Positions 33,834 through 45,467 of a DNA stretch of 64,000 nt are shown here, one piece after another. The stretch comes from Hanleya hanleyi. Taxonomy: Eukaryota; Mollusca; Polyplacophora; Lepidopleurida; Hanleyidae. Positions within the stretch are counted from its first letter, which is position 1. Each line of letters opens with the position of its first letter. Location: NCBI GenBank assembly GCA_036873755.1, contig JAVTVY010020570.1:19468-83467 (forward strand). The letters are read 5' to 3'. The position numbers were made by a program, and so were the translations under genes. Below the pieces are notes generated by a model that made no database searches, had not been told where the DNA came from, and was given only the letters and a program-made list of their open reading frames with translations.

Positions 33834-35806
33834 TGCATCCAGGTCTGTTGTATCCCCGATATTGTTAGTCTGTCGGAATATCAATTATGAAATATCAATT
33901 ATCCCGCTCTGTTGTAACTCTGATGTTATCATGATTATTGGACCATTGGAATATTAATTTTGAAATATCATATCAAAAATCAGGGTAACATGGGAACACC
34001 GTCGGAAGATTCGGGACACTGGGCTGGGAGAAATGGGACACACAGAAATGACAACCAACACATTTGTTTATTGAAAAGGACAACTTGTTGACCTCAGCTA
34101 ATAATCGACATGTAAAACGACAGAGAATTACAATATCGAACTGTACAAATGGAACATATAGGGGAGACCACCCGTCAGGAAGATGTGGCATTTCTGTCCC
34201 AACGCTCCCCAAGGGTATAATTTGCAAACTCTGCTCTATTTTTCTAAGGCTGTGGGCACTGCCGTAAACTGACAATCGGACTGACACTCCACAGCAGGTG
34301 TTCCAATTTAGCAGATTTTTGAACAAATACTCCGAGGTTAATCGTCGTTGTGACTTCGAAAAAAAAAAGCTTTTATGATCCTAAAATATGAAAACAAATG
34401 CTCAAGTGTATACACACCTCTATGATCCTCCCGCGATTTTGACGGGGAAGTGGGAAATACGTGCACATAAACTTGATTAACTGGTAGATGATGACGAAAT
34501 GCAAGAGAAGTGTCCCACTTCACGCCATCCCATGTTACCCCGCTCTCACAGTCGATGTCAGATTTCAGGATAATCCGCCACTCGCACATTATTGAGAGAA
34601 CAAAGAAGAACCTGTCCGTGCAGTGACCCTCGACTTCAGCTGATCATTTACTGGTTCGTATAATTTGACTTTGCACTATCTTTCAACACAGGAAAATATT
34701 TTGAACTGGTGATCACTGACATACTTTTATGCATATGTACTATATTTTCCCAGTATTCCAAGAAAGAGTCATTATGCTTAGAATAATGTATAATTTGGCA
34801 AATATTACCAGAAAATATGCCAGCTATCACCAATTCAAAACATTCTGTGTCAAAGGATAGCGCAAATTGAAATTATAGGAACCAGTAGCTGATCAGCCGA
34901 AATCCCGTGTCAGAGTCAGTGTACAGACAGGCTCTTCTTTGTTTTCTCAGTAATGTGCAAAGGGCAGATTGTCATTTACTGGACATCTGTCACTCAGTTG
35001 ACCTTGATGCGCAATGTATCATGGGATTAAAGAAAGACGAATGAACCGTCATCAGGAATGAGGGTTATTTGTTCACACAATTATTCACGCGGGCGTAACT
35101 CATATTGCACCTATAGTGTGTTGACCAGCCTATTTATTTTATTATGGGATAATTTGTAAATAACCTCACATTATGTACCTAGAATTTTCGTTGATGACCC
35201 GCATAGAGACAATCAACATCCACGTTTATCACTATGTCCACAGAGGTAAACTGTTAATACAAATCGTGCATGATACGAAATAAAACCATCCGAGCCAGAC
35301 AATTACAGAGTATTCGAGACACATGAAATGAGCGATCGTGTGTTATCCGACTAGTTGGGACCGAATTATAACATTAGAATTTGGTGTATGACCGATCGTT
35401 ATTAGTGTTATTTGGCATTGATTGGCGCATAATAGGGACCTCCGTGTATGTCATGCCAACTGTAGCATTTCAACTAGCGACATGCTAGCTGAAAGCATAC
35501 CGCCATACGGAAAAGCAAAAAAAAATAAAAATAAAAAATAAAAAATTCTACTCCCAAACACACTAATACACTATAATTCCGACAAACTAAGTTGTACATG
35601 CCCATGTGCCAAGACGCGTGCAATATACCAACGCTGTCAAAGGACGCACGTGCCACATCTGCCGTGAATAGAATCAACGCTATCCGACTGCGGATACCAC
35701 GAAGATATGCTGTGGCAATGTTGATCAACCTATGCCTTTCTTTGTTTTGGATTGGTAATTATGTCGCATGAAAACACAGAAAATAGCTCTTCAATTTTTG
35801 GGGGAA
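33834..35806. other. Intergenic, no gene recognised
   Basis: The 117-codon minus frame at 33973-34326 and the 84-codon frame at 35474-35728 have no domain, splice or repeat support. Confidence 0.45.
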
Positions 35807-35989
35807 TTTTCACCTGGGTGGAATTAGTTTTCACCTGGGTGGGAATAGTTTTCACCTGGGTGGAATTAGTTTTCACCTGGGTGGGAATAGTTTTCACCTG
35901 GGTGGAAATATTTTGACCTGGGTGGAAATAGCTTTCACCTGGGTTGGAATTTTATCAACAGGGTGGAAAAAGTTTTCACCCGGGTGGAC
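35807..35989. repeat. ~23-bp minisatellite
   Basis: About eight units of TTTTCACCTGGGTGGAATAG type. The core CACCTGGGTG is palindromic-like. Confidence 0.9.
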
Positions 35990-36094
35990 TGACTCCTATA
36001 GTATATATTTGTATGTGCATGTGATCTGTAACATGTGATTAACTTGGATATGCTATATATGATATGCTATTTTCTTTGGCAAGGGCCACCTTAC

Positions 36095-36720
36095 TGGTTT
36101 AATTAGCTCCTTTCCTTTTTTTATTCTCTCTCAGTGTAACTGCATAACTTTTGCTATAGACCTCTAAATTTCCACGTAGCTCCGGCAATGTACACTTTCT
36201 CTTCTTCGCTGCGTATATAAACATGAGTAACTCCAGCTATAACTACCGGGTAGTTTCTCTTTTTCCTCAGAGTAACGCTAGCGATGGACCATTTCTATCA
36301 GACCCTTTCTCTATATTTCAGACTAAATGCGTAAATCCACTGATGGTCCATTCTTTTTAACTCAGTATATATAACTGCCTAACTTTCTTTATCTCTCTTT
36401 ATTTCTAAGCGTAACTTCCGCTACAGACTACAGACCTCTAAATTTACGCAGTCAAGAAAAGAACGGTCAAGTCGAAAATACTCAATTACGCTGAGAAAAA
36501 AAGGGGTCTGACGAAATTACTTTACGTTGACCAAAAAAGAATGATCCATCGCCGAAGAAAAGAAGTTACGTTTTCAGGAAAAAGAAAGACATCCGAAGTT
36601 ATTTTGGCAGGTAAAAAGCCGGAGTTAACGGACTTACGCTGAGAAAAAGTAAAAGAGTTTGTCGAAGTTACGTATAGTTACGCTGTGCAATAATAACTGA
36701 TCCATCGTTGGGATTAAAGG
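36095..36720. repeat. Degenerate repeat with GTTACGCTGAGAAAAA-type units
   Basis: Loose repeats of TACGCTGAGAAAAA, GGTCTGACGAAGTTA and TGATCCATCG, with complementary units in the left half (for example AGCGTAACTTCCGCTA near 36408). Related stretches lie at 38440-38717 and 39966-40235. Confidence 0.7.
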
Positions 36721-37376
36721 AGTACTTGCTTTATTTTATATAGGTTCCTATTACAAAGGTTAGACACTTAAAGAAATATAACTAACTATTTTACTGTCGT
36801 TGAGGGCGATGAACAATATTTTTATTACAATTTGTGAAGTCATGTTTCTGCTTTGAAGTCGATGTGGGCGCCGCCATGTTGCCCGTAGGATGACGTGACT
36901 GATGACGTCAGCATTCAGGACAGCGTCACGACTAACGCTTGATCCAGGAACTATGGACATTTGATTTAATCTGGGTCCGAGTTTTAATTTCAGGTAAAAA
37001 CTGGCGCGGAAAATCCCACGGGGGTAATTCCTAAAAGGAAAGTGGTTCAGGTTATATCCGCCAACTGAAGAATTTCTTCCGCAATTTTTTCAACTGAGAC
37101 TTGCCCGATTCAATTTGGTCAAAATTTGAAGCTGAGCGATAAACTAAAAGAGCGTCCTGTCATTGATTTGAGCTGAACGACGATGTTTCTAAATTCGTAA
37201 ACATTTTCATGGTTAGACTTGAACTACTCAATCAACTAGAACATCAGTGGATTTACTGGGTTCCTTCTCGTGCGAATTATCGGCATGACCAGCACGATCA
37301 ACCTTAAATCTCCATGACGTTGTGGCGTTTTTAGATGATTATACACTCACTTCCGCTCATCTAAAAACGTCACCCA
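36721..37376. other. No gene recognised
   Basis: Contains a small inverted repeat near 37327-37372 (GGCGTTTTTAGATGA and its complement). Confidence 0.5.
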
Positions 37377-37439
37377 GTGGTAAAATGGCGGCGCCCAACA
37401 AAATATTCAATGTTTCTTTTATTTCGCATTCTTTCAACA

Positions 37440-37950
37440 TATGTTTCATATAATATGTATATGTATAAAGCTCTTTTGGAGCAAGCTGAGGATAATAGAG
37501 TTAACAACTGTACGAACTGGATTAGTTATATTAAACATGCTCTAGCAGAGGTAAACTCTTACCATATCTGGGAGAATCTTGGATGTCAAACACCGAAAGC
37601 CACAAGTAAATAAATCCAAACTCCTAGAAAAATTTACTGACTTTTGGAAAGATCATTTAAATCAGTCAACTAAACTGGAAACCTATCGCTGCATGAAAAA
37701 AACCTTAAGCATGGAACAGAACATAATGGCAGTGACTAACCGACATCAGCGCACAGCACTAATAAAACTCCGTATTAGTGCGCATAAATTAAAAATTGAA
37801 AGTGGAAGGTACACAAATCCCAAGACTCCCAGATGTGATAGAGTTTGTGAGACCTGTGATACAGTGGAAGACGAACAACATTTTCTGTTACACTGTAAAA
37901 ACATGAATCTCGTAGACAGGACTTCCTCCAAAGCATTAAACACATTATAG
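37440..37950 (+). pseudogene. LINE ORF2 C-terminal fragment
   Basis: Two frames (to 37613, and 37579-37950) joined by a frameshift encode NWISYIKHALAEV... and RHQRTALIKLRISAHKLKIE, then a CDRVCETCDTVEDEQHFLLH zinc-knuckle-like end (CxxC...HxxxC). This is the usual C terminus of many non-LTR retrotransposons. The copy is 5'-truncated with no RT catalytic part. Confidence 0.8.
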
Positions 37951-38367
37951 ATGTTAACGGTGATCCTGGAGAAGTCTTCAACACTTTAATGTCCTGTGAA
38001 AATTTAGATGTAACAAAAATATTAGCAAAGTTTGTGCACGAGTGCTTTTGCCAAGAACAGGAAAATTTGACTGGCATAAAATTATCTGTGATATTCTATG
38101 GTGCGATACCCAAAATGGGCTATACTCTGTTGGCACAATTGTGTTACAACCAGCATGCTTGTTAAATTGTCCTGTCCATGTACTTCTGTATTAACCTTGT
38201 TGTTGGTGTTGTCAATGTGGAGGTCTTGTAACACGTTTAACCATTTGTTCCAATGTGTCTTATGTCTGTATTTGTATGTTCAATTTTATTCATTCTATGT
38301 ATGCGTTTTTAGCCAAATGTTGGCACAAACTTCACGCAATAAATTATCTATCTTATCTATCTTATAA
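37951..38367 (+). mobile_element. 3' untranslated tail of the LINE fragment
   Basis: Runs to a CAATAAATTATCTATC end followed by TTATCTATCTTAT microsatellite-like repeats, the usual tail type of such LINEs. A similar tail (GTGCAATAAAGAATCTTATC) is at 57629-57651. Confidence 0.6.
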
Positions 38368-38439
38368 TAAGTTTTGGAATACAATTGCTGATAAATATAG
38401 TCAAACTTAAAAATAAGGTAAGTACTCCTTTAAGCAATT

Positions 38440-38717
38440 ATACGCTGTCAGAAAGATAGAGGTATATAGCTGAAGTTATCGGTTACCGTGAGAATGAAAT
38501 GACGACATTACGCAATTACGCCGAGCAAGAAGAAATGAATCATTGTCGGAGTTACGCAGTTACGTTTTCGGGAAAGATTGGTATATATCCGGAGTTACAC
38601 AGTTATGCTGAGAAAAAGAGAAATGGTCTGACGAAGTTAAACGCAGTAGGCTGAGCAAAAATGAAATGGTCCCACGCCGGAGTGATGCAGTTACGCTGTT
38701 AAGAAAACATGGGTCTA
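38440..38717. repeat. Left half of a GTTACGCTGAG repeat stretch
   Basis: Same units as 36095-36720. It is interrupted by the TTACGA-rich element and resumes at 39966-40235. Confidence 0.65.
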
Positions 38718-39965
38718 TATAGCCCAAGTCCCATTTACGCGAACTCCTTTACGAAGCTTTGCGATGTATTGGTCGTAATGTTTCGTAATAAATCGCTTTA
38801 CAAAAGCCGGTTTTCCCGTCATTTGGGGCGAATAGATACGACATGTTTACGAATAATTACGACTGTTTGAATGAATGAATCTTTAATCACCATACAGTAT
38901 GTACAATATAAGAGTATGTATATATATGCAGAGATTATTGTTGAACAACTGAGATTGGCGGGAATAAAACCCCAGAGGGCTTGTTATATCCCAAATACTA
39001 ATACGTATAATATCATATTGGCAGGAAGTAAATATACAAAAATTAAATAATATAATGGTGAATAGACTGAACTGCGATGCAGTTACGAAGAAATACGATA
39101 CTTGTACGACAGTTAGCGATATTCGCACTCAAATTGAGGCGATTCAGTGCGATACAGTTGCGAATATGTGCGATGTATTTGCGAACGTTTACGAAGTGCA
39201 TGCGACTACTTCCCATTATTTCACGATGCCTTGCGAATACGTACGAAGGTTTTACGACGTTTTTACGACGTTTTTATGACAGTTTGGGTCACGTGGCGAA
39301 TTGTGTCATGATTGTGGTAAATTTGTTGTAAAAACGTGGTAAAAACATTGTATAAAAGTAGCAAACTCCTCGTTTATGGCAACGATTATTCTTAACTAGT
39401 CGTTAAATTCGCAACGGTGTTGTAACTTAATCGTAAGTCATCGTAAATAGTTGTACAAGATTCGCCATAGTCGTAAGTGCTGCCGCAATTTATCGCAAAT
39501 AATCGCAATATATTCGGCGATTTTGTCGTAAAGTAAGTGCGACTTTCGTATATTTGTCCGAAAATGTTTACGATTACTTCGTATACCATCGTTTCCTGTC
39601 GTAAGATAACTATTCGTATTTATTTTTCACTAGACGATTACTAACGGAACTGTTACCAATAAGGCGATTAAATTACGACTTAATTACGATGCATTACCAC
39701 GTAGTTACGACGACTTACGATTATTTACGATATAATTACGAATATTTGCGATTTAAGGCAAAATCGCATTGCTTGGCGAATTTTTTTAACATTTCGAAAT
39801 TGGCGGGGCGATGAAACCGAGGCGACGATTTTCTTACGAATTGAAGCGATGGCTTACGAATCATGGCGAATGTCTTTACGAATAGCTTGTGAGTATCTTA
39901 CCAATACTTGCGATCTTAAATCGTCAAGCTTCGTAAAGAAGTTCGCCTAAGTGGTACCTGGGCTT
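38718..39965. mobile_element. TTACGA/TCGTAA-saturated element with inverted ends
   Basis: AGCCCAAGT...ACGCGAACTCCTTTACGAAGC at the left and its imperfect complement (GCTTCGTAAAGAAGTTCGCC...ACCTGGGCT) at the right bound the block. Between them, TTACGA, TCGTAA, GCGAAT and similar hexamers recur dozens of times on both strands. A foreign piece (about 38870-39060, ATCTTTAATCACCATACAG at one edge) interrupts it. The whole sits inside the GTTACGCTGAG repeat. Confidence 0.75.
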
Positions 39966-40235
39966 TAAGCTATTGTCGGATATACACAGTTTATACGCTG
40001 TGCAATAATAAATGATCCATCTCTCGAATTAAGAAGTTCCGCTGCCAGGAAAAGAGAGGTCTGTATAGCCGGAGTACGCAGTTACGCTGAGCTAAAATGA
40101 AAGGGTCTGACGAAGTTATCAAAAGGTTTACGCTGAGCAAAAATGAAAGGATCACCCATGCAGTTATGTTAAGCAAAAATGAAAGGGTCTGACGAAGTCA
40201 CCCAGTTACGCTGAGCAAAAGAGAACTGATCTAAC
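39966..40235. repeat. Right half of the GTTACGCTGAG repeat stretch
   Basis: Units such as TTACGCTGAGCAAAA and AATGAAAGGGTCTGACGAAG. Confidence 0.7.
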
Positions 40236-41118
40236 GACGTTAGAGATAGCTCATCATTATGCAGAGTGTTCATTTGAACCGCGGGCGTGTCGCGCGAAAA
40301 CTGAGAATTGATCCTGGACAGAGCTTCTCAATGGTGATCGGGAACCTAAATTGTAACAGAAAATAATTTTAATGGAAATGTTCGGAAAATATTCTGCTCA
40401 ATCGAATTGTAAAGGTTTTTTCGTCCAAATAGGCGTACCATGCATGTATATTCTGTGATATTTGATTGGATTATATAGAGCACAACTGAGCACTCTATTC
40501 CATTATTAGAGAAGGGCGCACGATATTTCTACCCGAAATCGTCAATCTGTTGCTTTGGTTCACTGATTGGATGCAATGTTATTCTAGGCCAACTGCATGT
40601 TACGCATAACGAGTTTAGTTCTCTTTATTAAGCGACAGTTGAAAAAGATATGTGATAAAACAAATATTTTCTTCTGTTCTATTTTCGCTTTCTCTTTGTG
40701 TATGTTTTCTCATGTATTTTATTTTTATCCCCCCGCCCCCCGTACCCTTTGGCTACGCCCTTGGTGGATAGGAATACGCCAGGCCAAAATGGCGATCAAC
40801 AGTCTGATTTGGATATGTTTGTATGGATACCCTCATATGTGGTATGGTACACTGCATGCTGCTAACATCCCATTTCAATACATGGACACCAAAAGGTACA
40901 CACAATCAGAGCATTAATGGCATTTTGATCACATCCAAATTAGACGATAATGACTAATTGGCTTAAACTACCAAAGAAGCTTCTTCCCTGGGACTGATCA
41001 AAATAATTGGTCTAGAGCATATATAATTAACTACAAATAACCATGAGATTGCCATTGTTTGAACAATAGGAATAGCAGATAAATCAGGGAGGACAAATAT
41101 AATCAACCTCCTGTAACA
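40236..41118. other. 5' flank of gene B, no gene recognised
   Basis: The frame at 40597-40917 has no domain and looks fortuitous. Confidence 0.45.
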
Positions 41119-41126
41119 TATAAAAG
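41119..41126 (+). promoter_or_regulatory. TATA box of gene B
   Basis: TATAAAAG, 75 bases upstream of the ATG at 41201. A start site near 41150 is expected. Confidence 0.6.
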
Positions 41127-41200
41127 AGAGCATCAGTCTCAGTAACGGTCATCCCACCAAAGATATTATCTACGAGGTCCAGCACAGATAGTATAACACC

Positions 41201-41254
41201 ATGAGGGTCCTTCTGTTAGCCATCTTCCTCGCTTCCATCGTTTGTGTTATCTAT
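41201..41254 (+). CDS. Gene B exon 1 (signal peptide)
   Basis: ATG to donor CTAT|GTAAGT, phase 0, 18 codons of almost entirely hydrophobic sequence after MR. Confidence 0.85.
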
Positions 41255-44200
41255 GTAAGTACGGCATATATACTTGTAAAATCTCTAATATATTCGGCAT
41301 ATCTTTGTATCTGCTTGTCATATAATTATCTGTAAGAATTGGTTATGGTTTCTCTCAAATTAAGATGCATTCCGTCCCAAGAGTTAGTGGATTGTAAGTA
41401 TTAGAGATAAGTTATGCTTGATCAAGTTAGGACGATCCCGCTCTCTAAAATGGAGGTAAAAATGGTCGTTTTTGCTCAATAACATTTGATTCCTTCTGAG
41501 CTAATGCATCAAAATTTCAGGCGCATTGATTTATCTATTGTTTCATGTCATAAAATTAATTTGCCATGTGAAGAATCAGCCAATGTTGTTTAAACAACTC
41601 GAAGGATGTTTTTGGCCTATTATTATGCAAATTAGATAGATGACAATTTACTTTTTTACTACCATTTAATGCGGATAGATATATCTATATGCGCCTCAAG
41701 AGGAATTTGCTGAATTCACTATGTGAACTGTATGATTGAACGAAAACGACCCTTTTCACCTCCATTTTAGAGAGTGGGATTACCTTAACCTGTTGATCAA
41801 ATTTACAATATTTACTGAGCCAATCTATATATTTTCCAACCATTCAATTTGACTGAAGATATCAGGATTACACGGTCAACAGGCTACACAAAGAGGTCAA
41901 TTCTGAAAAAAAGGTGACTTTGGTTAAACCCATCGAGCAGAAGCTGGCAACTGGATGGAACCCATTCCTACAGGCTATTCCTCAATAAGAAAACTACAGG
42001 CTCTTCCTCAATACGAAAAACCCGGTTGCCACCTTGGCAATTCGATTTTATGATGTTTGAGGTCATAATTGCCCCTCCTCTCATAAAAGCCTATATAATT
42101 AACCATTTCTGCTCCATAATTGTTTTTAGCTCCCTCGGTATAAGTCCAAAACAAACCTGATGACGTAAAAATGTTCAGCCTCATGGCCAATTGTTTCGGA
42201 CTCATTTTAAAATTAGTTGGATAACCGTTTGTTCATAACATCATGGAGGAATACAAAATGGCGACCCACTGTGGTCAAGTGTTTTCGCCACATTTTCCCC
42301 AACTTCTGTAGCATTTGTTGTATCAAAGTTGATATTTTTCATAATTCAACTGTTCCACATCACAGCTAATCATCTGAAGCTAATTTTGACCATGGTTATT
42401 TATTCTTTCACAAGGAACATCTTAAATACATTCTCAATGACAGTCCACTAAAACCGGCATGATGCCGGCAAGACGTCATGATTTTCTATCGTCAAATACG
42501 ACCGATACTCCTAGTAATCCAAATGACCTTCTAAGCCGTTTCTATGAACTGACTATGTCACACTTTGATTGTGACTGTTTAGCCCTAGCCCCAGGTTAAA
42601 CGAAATTAGACAAAAGTCACAAAACTTGGCAGCAGAAACTCTATACACAACGATCGTAGTTTCAATATGATCAGTATACGGTATTTATCGCCAAATTTGA
42701 GAAACTCTGAATAAAGGCGCTTGGTTGTATAGCCTTGTCGAAGCCTTTGTGACGTTGATTAAAAGCACAATTCAGCAAAATGCTACTAGGCAGTCCAGAA
42801 AGGGGTAGTGAACAAGTCAGATTTTAGATACGAGTAGTATATTCTAATACATTCATCGTTTAACCTGTTAAGTAACATTATTTGCTCATGTGACGTCACG
42901 CCGAGGTGAGGCAACGAGCTATTCATTTACAATGGAAATGCTGGATTTATTTATACGTAGACTTCAACTGGCGATGTCGTTTGTTTGTAAATGCCATCTA
43001 ACTTTAGTACTTCAAAACATGGCAGTGTGACTAACGTCACAGGACCAACGAAGTAGGGTAGGCATTAGGACTCCGATGCGCACTGAACTCTTCGAAATTC
43101 CTCCGAACCAAGTTGAAATCCTGCCTATATTACGAGGGGCACAGCCCAAGTCAGAATCACCAGTGATTTTCATCAAAAATCACCAGAAATTTTCATCAAA
43201 AGTAGGTCAGCTCAGAACTTGCTGGTAACAGCCCTAAAGCACCTTCTTGCAACAAATCAGGGTTCTAATGTCAACGGTTCTCCTTATTTTGCCGACGAAA
43301 GGATTCGAATGGACTCACTCACTCACTGACTGACTACCGGACAATTTGCAGATGGTAGCCTACTTTGTAGGAATATCCAAATTTGCTCAGATTTGAAGTA
43401 ATTTGAAAGCTTCTATCAGATTTGTCCCGATTCCTGGGGTATTTCCAGTTTTAAAGCAGTGCCCAATGCCTAAACGTGACGTGGCGTCGTGTGGTAACTG
43501 ACGTCGATTCGTGCCTCCCGACCAGATTCCGATCTTAAGACGAATCTCTTGCATCGAATGGTTTTTGTCAAATCATCCCATGTCCGGGTCAGCGAAAAAA
43601 TTAATGAATTATGACGCCACCATATGCAATTGTACCCAGGCGCTTCAAATAACACCTTCAAAACAGTTTTAAGGCGAAGTCAGTGGTTAATTATACAATG
43701 GACACACTTTATTGAGCGTATGTTTGTGTTACAGGGTCAGGAATGCGTGCTCTCGGAGCAATGTAAAAACCATGACGGTAGAGCCCTGTGTTATAATCGA
43801 GCATGTCACAGAGATGTACCCTGTAACAAGGACAACGACTGTTTCTTCTGGGGTAAGTGGAGTTACAGTATTAGTTAGGAAGGTTTTACGGCATGTTTTT
43901 ACATTTTGATTTGGCATCAATATCATTAGGGGACACCGAGATATACGACAAAGGTTCCCATGCTGCAAACTTTATCAGAGAATGTTACCGTATACATATC
44001 CTGTAATCACACTGTTGTATTGGGGAGGTGTTATAAGTGTCATCCAAGGGCTAACATCAGCAATTAATGGCATCAAATGTGCTGTTTTACGAATATAGAA
44101 TGTCTTTTGGCATTTTTGTTCTCTATGTATTATGCTACGTCCCTTTGTTGGTGCATGTATGTGAACCGCTACCACCGTTCGACAGCTCCGCTAAGAATTT

Positions 44201-45432
44201 AACGCAGACAAGATCTCTCTATACCCAAACAGTAAAGCAGCGCGTGCGCAAAAAAAGATTGACCGGAAGTCAAAGTTCGACAACTGATTCAGCGATTTCG
44301 ATTCCAGTGATTTGAGAACTTATCTAAAGGAAAGTTCCAACTTGTTACATGCATTTACATATGACAAAGGTATTTCTTAACCACCCGCTGCACTCATTCT
44401 CACGAAACCCCTCGAAGTCGCCTCACTCGCAAATCCACCAGAAAGGGGTAGTTATCGGCAAAACCTCAAGCCCCACGTTGGGCGCCAGTGTGAAGAATTC
44501 GAGTTGTTTCGATGTCGACTCTGATGTGTCGCTTTCCATCATGGTGGCTAACCAGCTGAGCTATACCCACCAACTGCACGTAAAGCTAGCACATATCACC
44601 GCTGATTCAATTCCGGTAACAGAAATAATCAGTTATCAAAGAGTACGTGTTGGGGGGAGGGAGGGACAGTATTCCATTGAAGTGTTACGCTAGCCAGAGG
44701 ACAGTTTTGCTAAGTTACACTATTTGCGAGAAATCAGAACAAAATTATCTCTCGAATAATTCGTTATTATTAGTATTGAGATTATCAATTTTGTTATGAC
44801 CAATTGTCAGTGAAACCTGTCTTTTAACGGAATTTAACGGACCCATTTCTCTCCATTTCTACCTTCTGCCACAGCCGCTGCCGATGTACACGTTGGACAC
44901 CCTCATCCCAAGTGTTATGATGTGCCAGAGATTAAGCGAGCCCCGGGTTACGGCACATGTGTCCTGGAGGAATTTGCAAGTGAGTAAACCTCATCATGTC
45001 GTTTTTCTGCAGATTTGAAATTTACTGATAATTACATCTCTTGTGTTATCTTGGTGTTATCAAGTATATATAACATGAATCTATGATAAACATCCCGTAC
45101 CGAAATTTTGAGATGTTGAGAACAGTGGAACTCTCCATACTTGAAGTGGGAAACATCTGTATCACGTGACCCACGACAGGGTCAGAGTGCCAATAGTAAT
45201 GTAAGATGTCATGTCCTAATTATCAATAAGCTAAAATAAGTTTATAAATGAAGAGAAATGTACAGTGGTCCCAATCCGGTAAATTCCTGCCACAGAATTG
45301 AAACCTGTAATACAGGATCATATGTTTCGGAATCTTGACCGGGATGCTGGCCATAATGAAAATTCAATGTAAGGACTAAAATGATCTCAATTTCTTTGGC
45401 ACTGAACTGTTACCCAAATCATCCGTGTAGTT

Positions 45433-45467
<35 letters not shown>

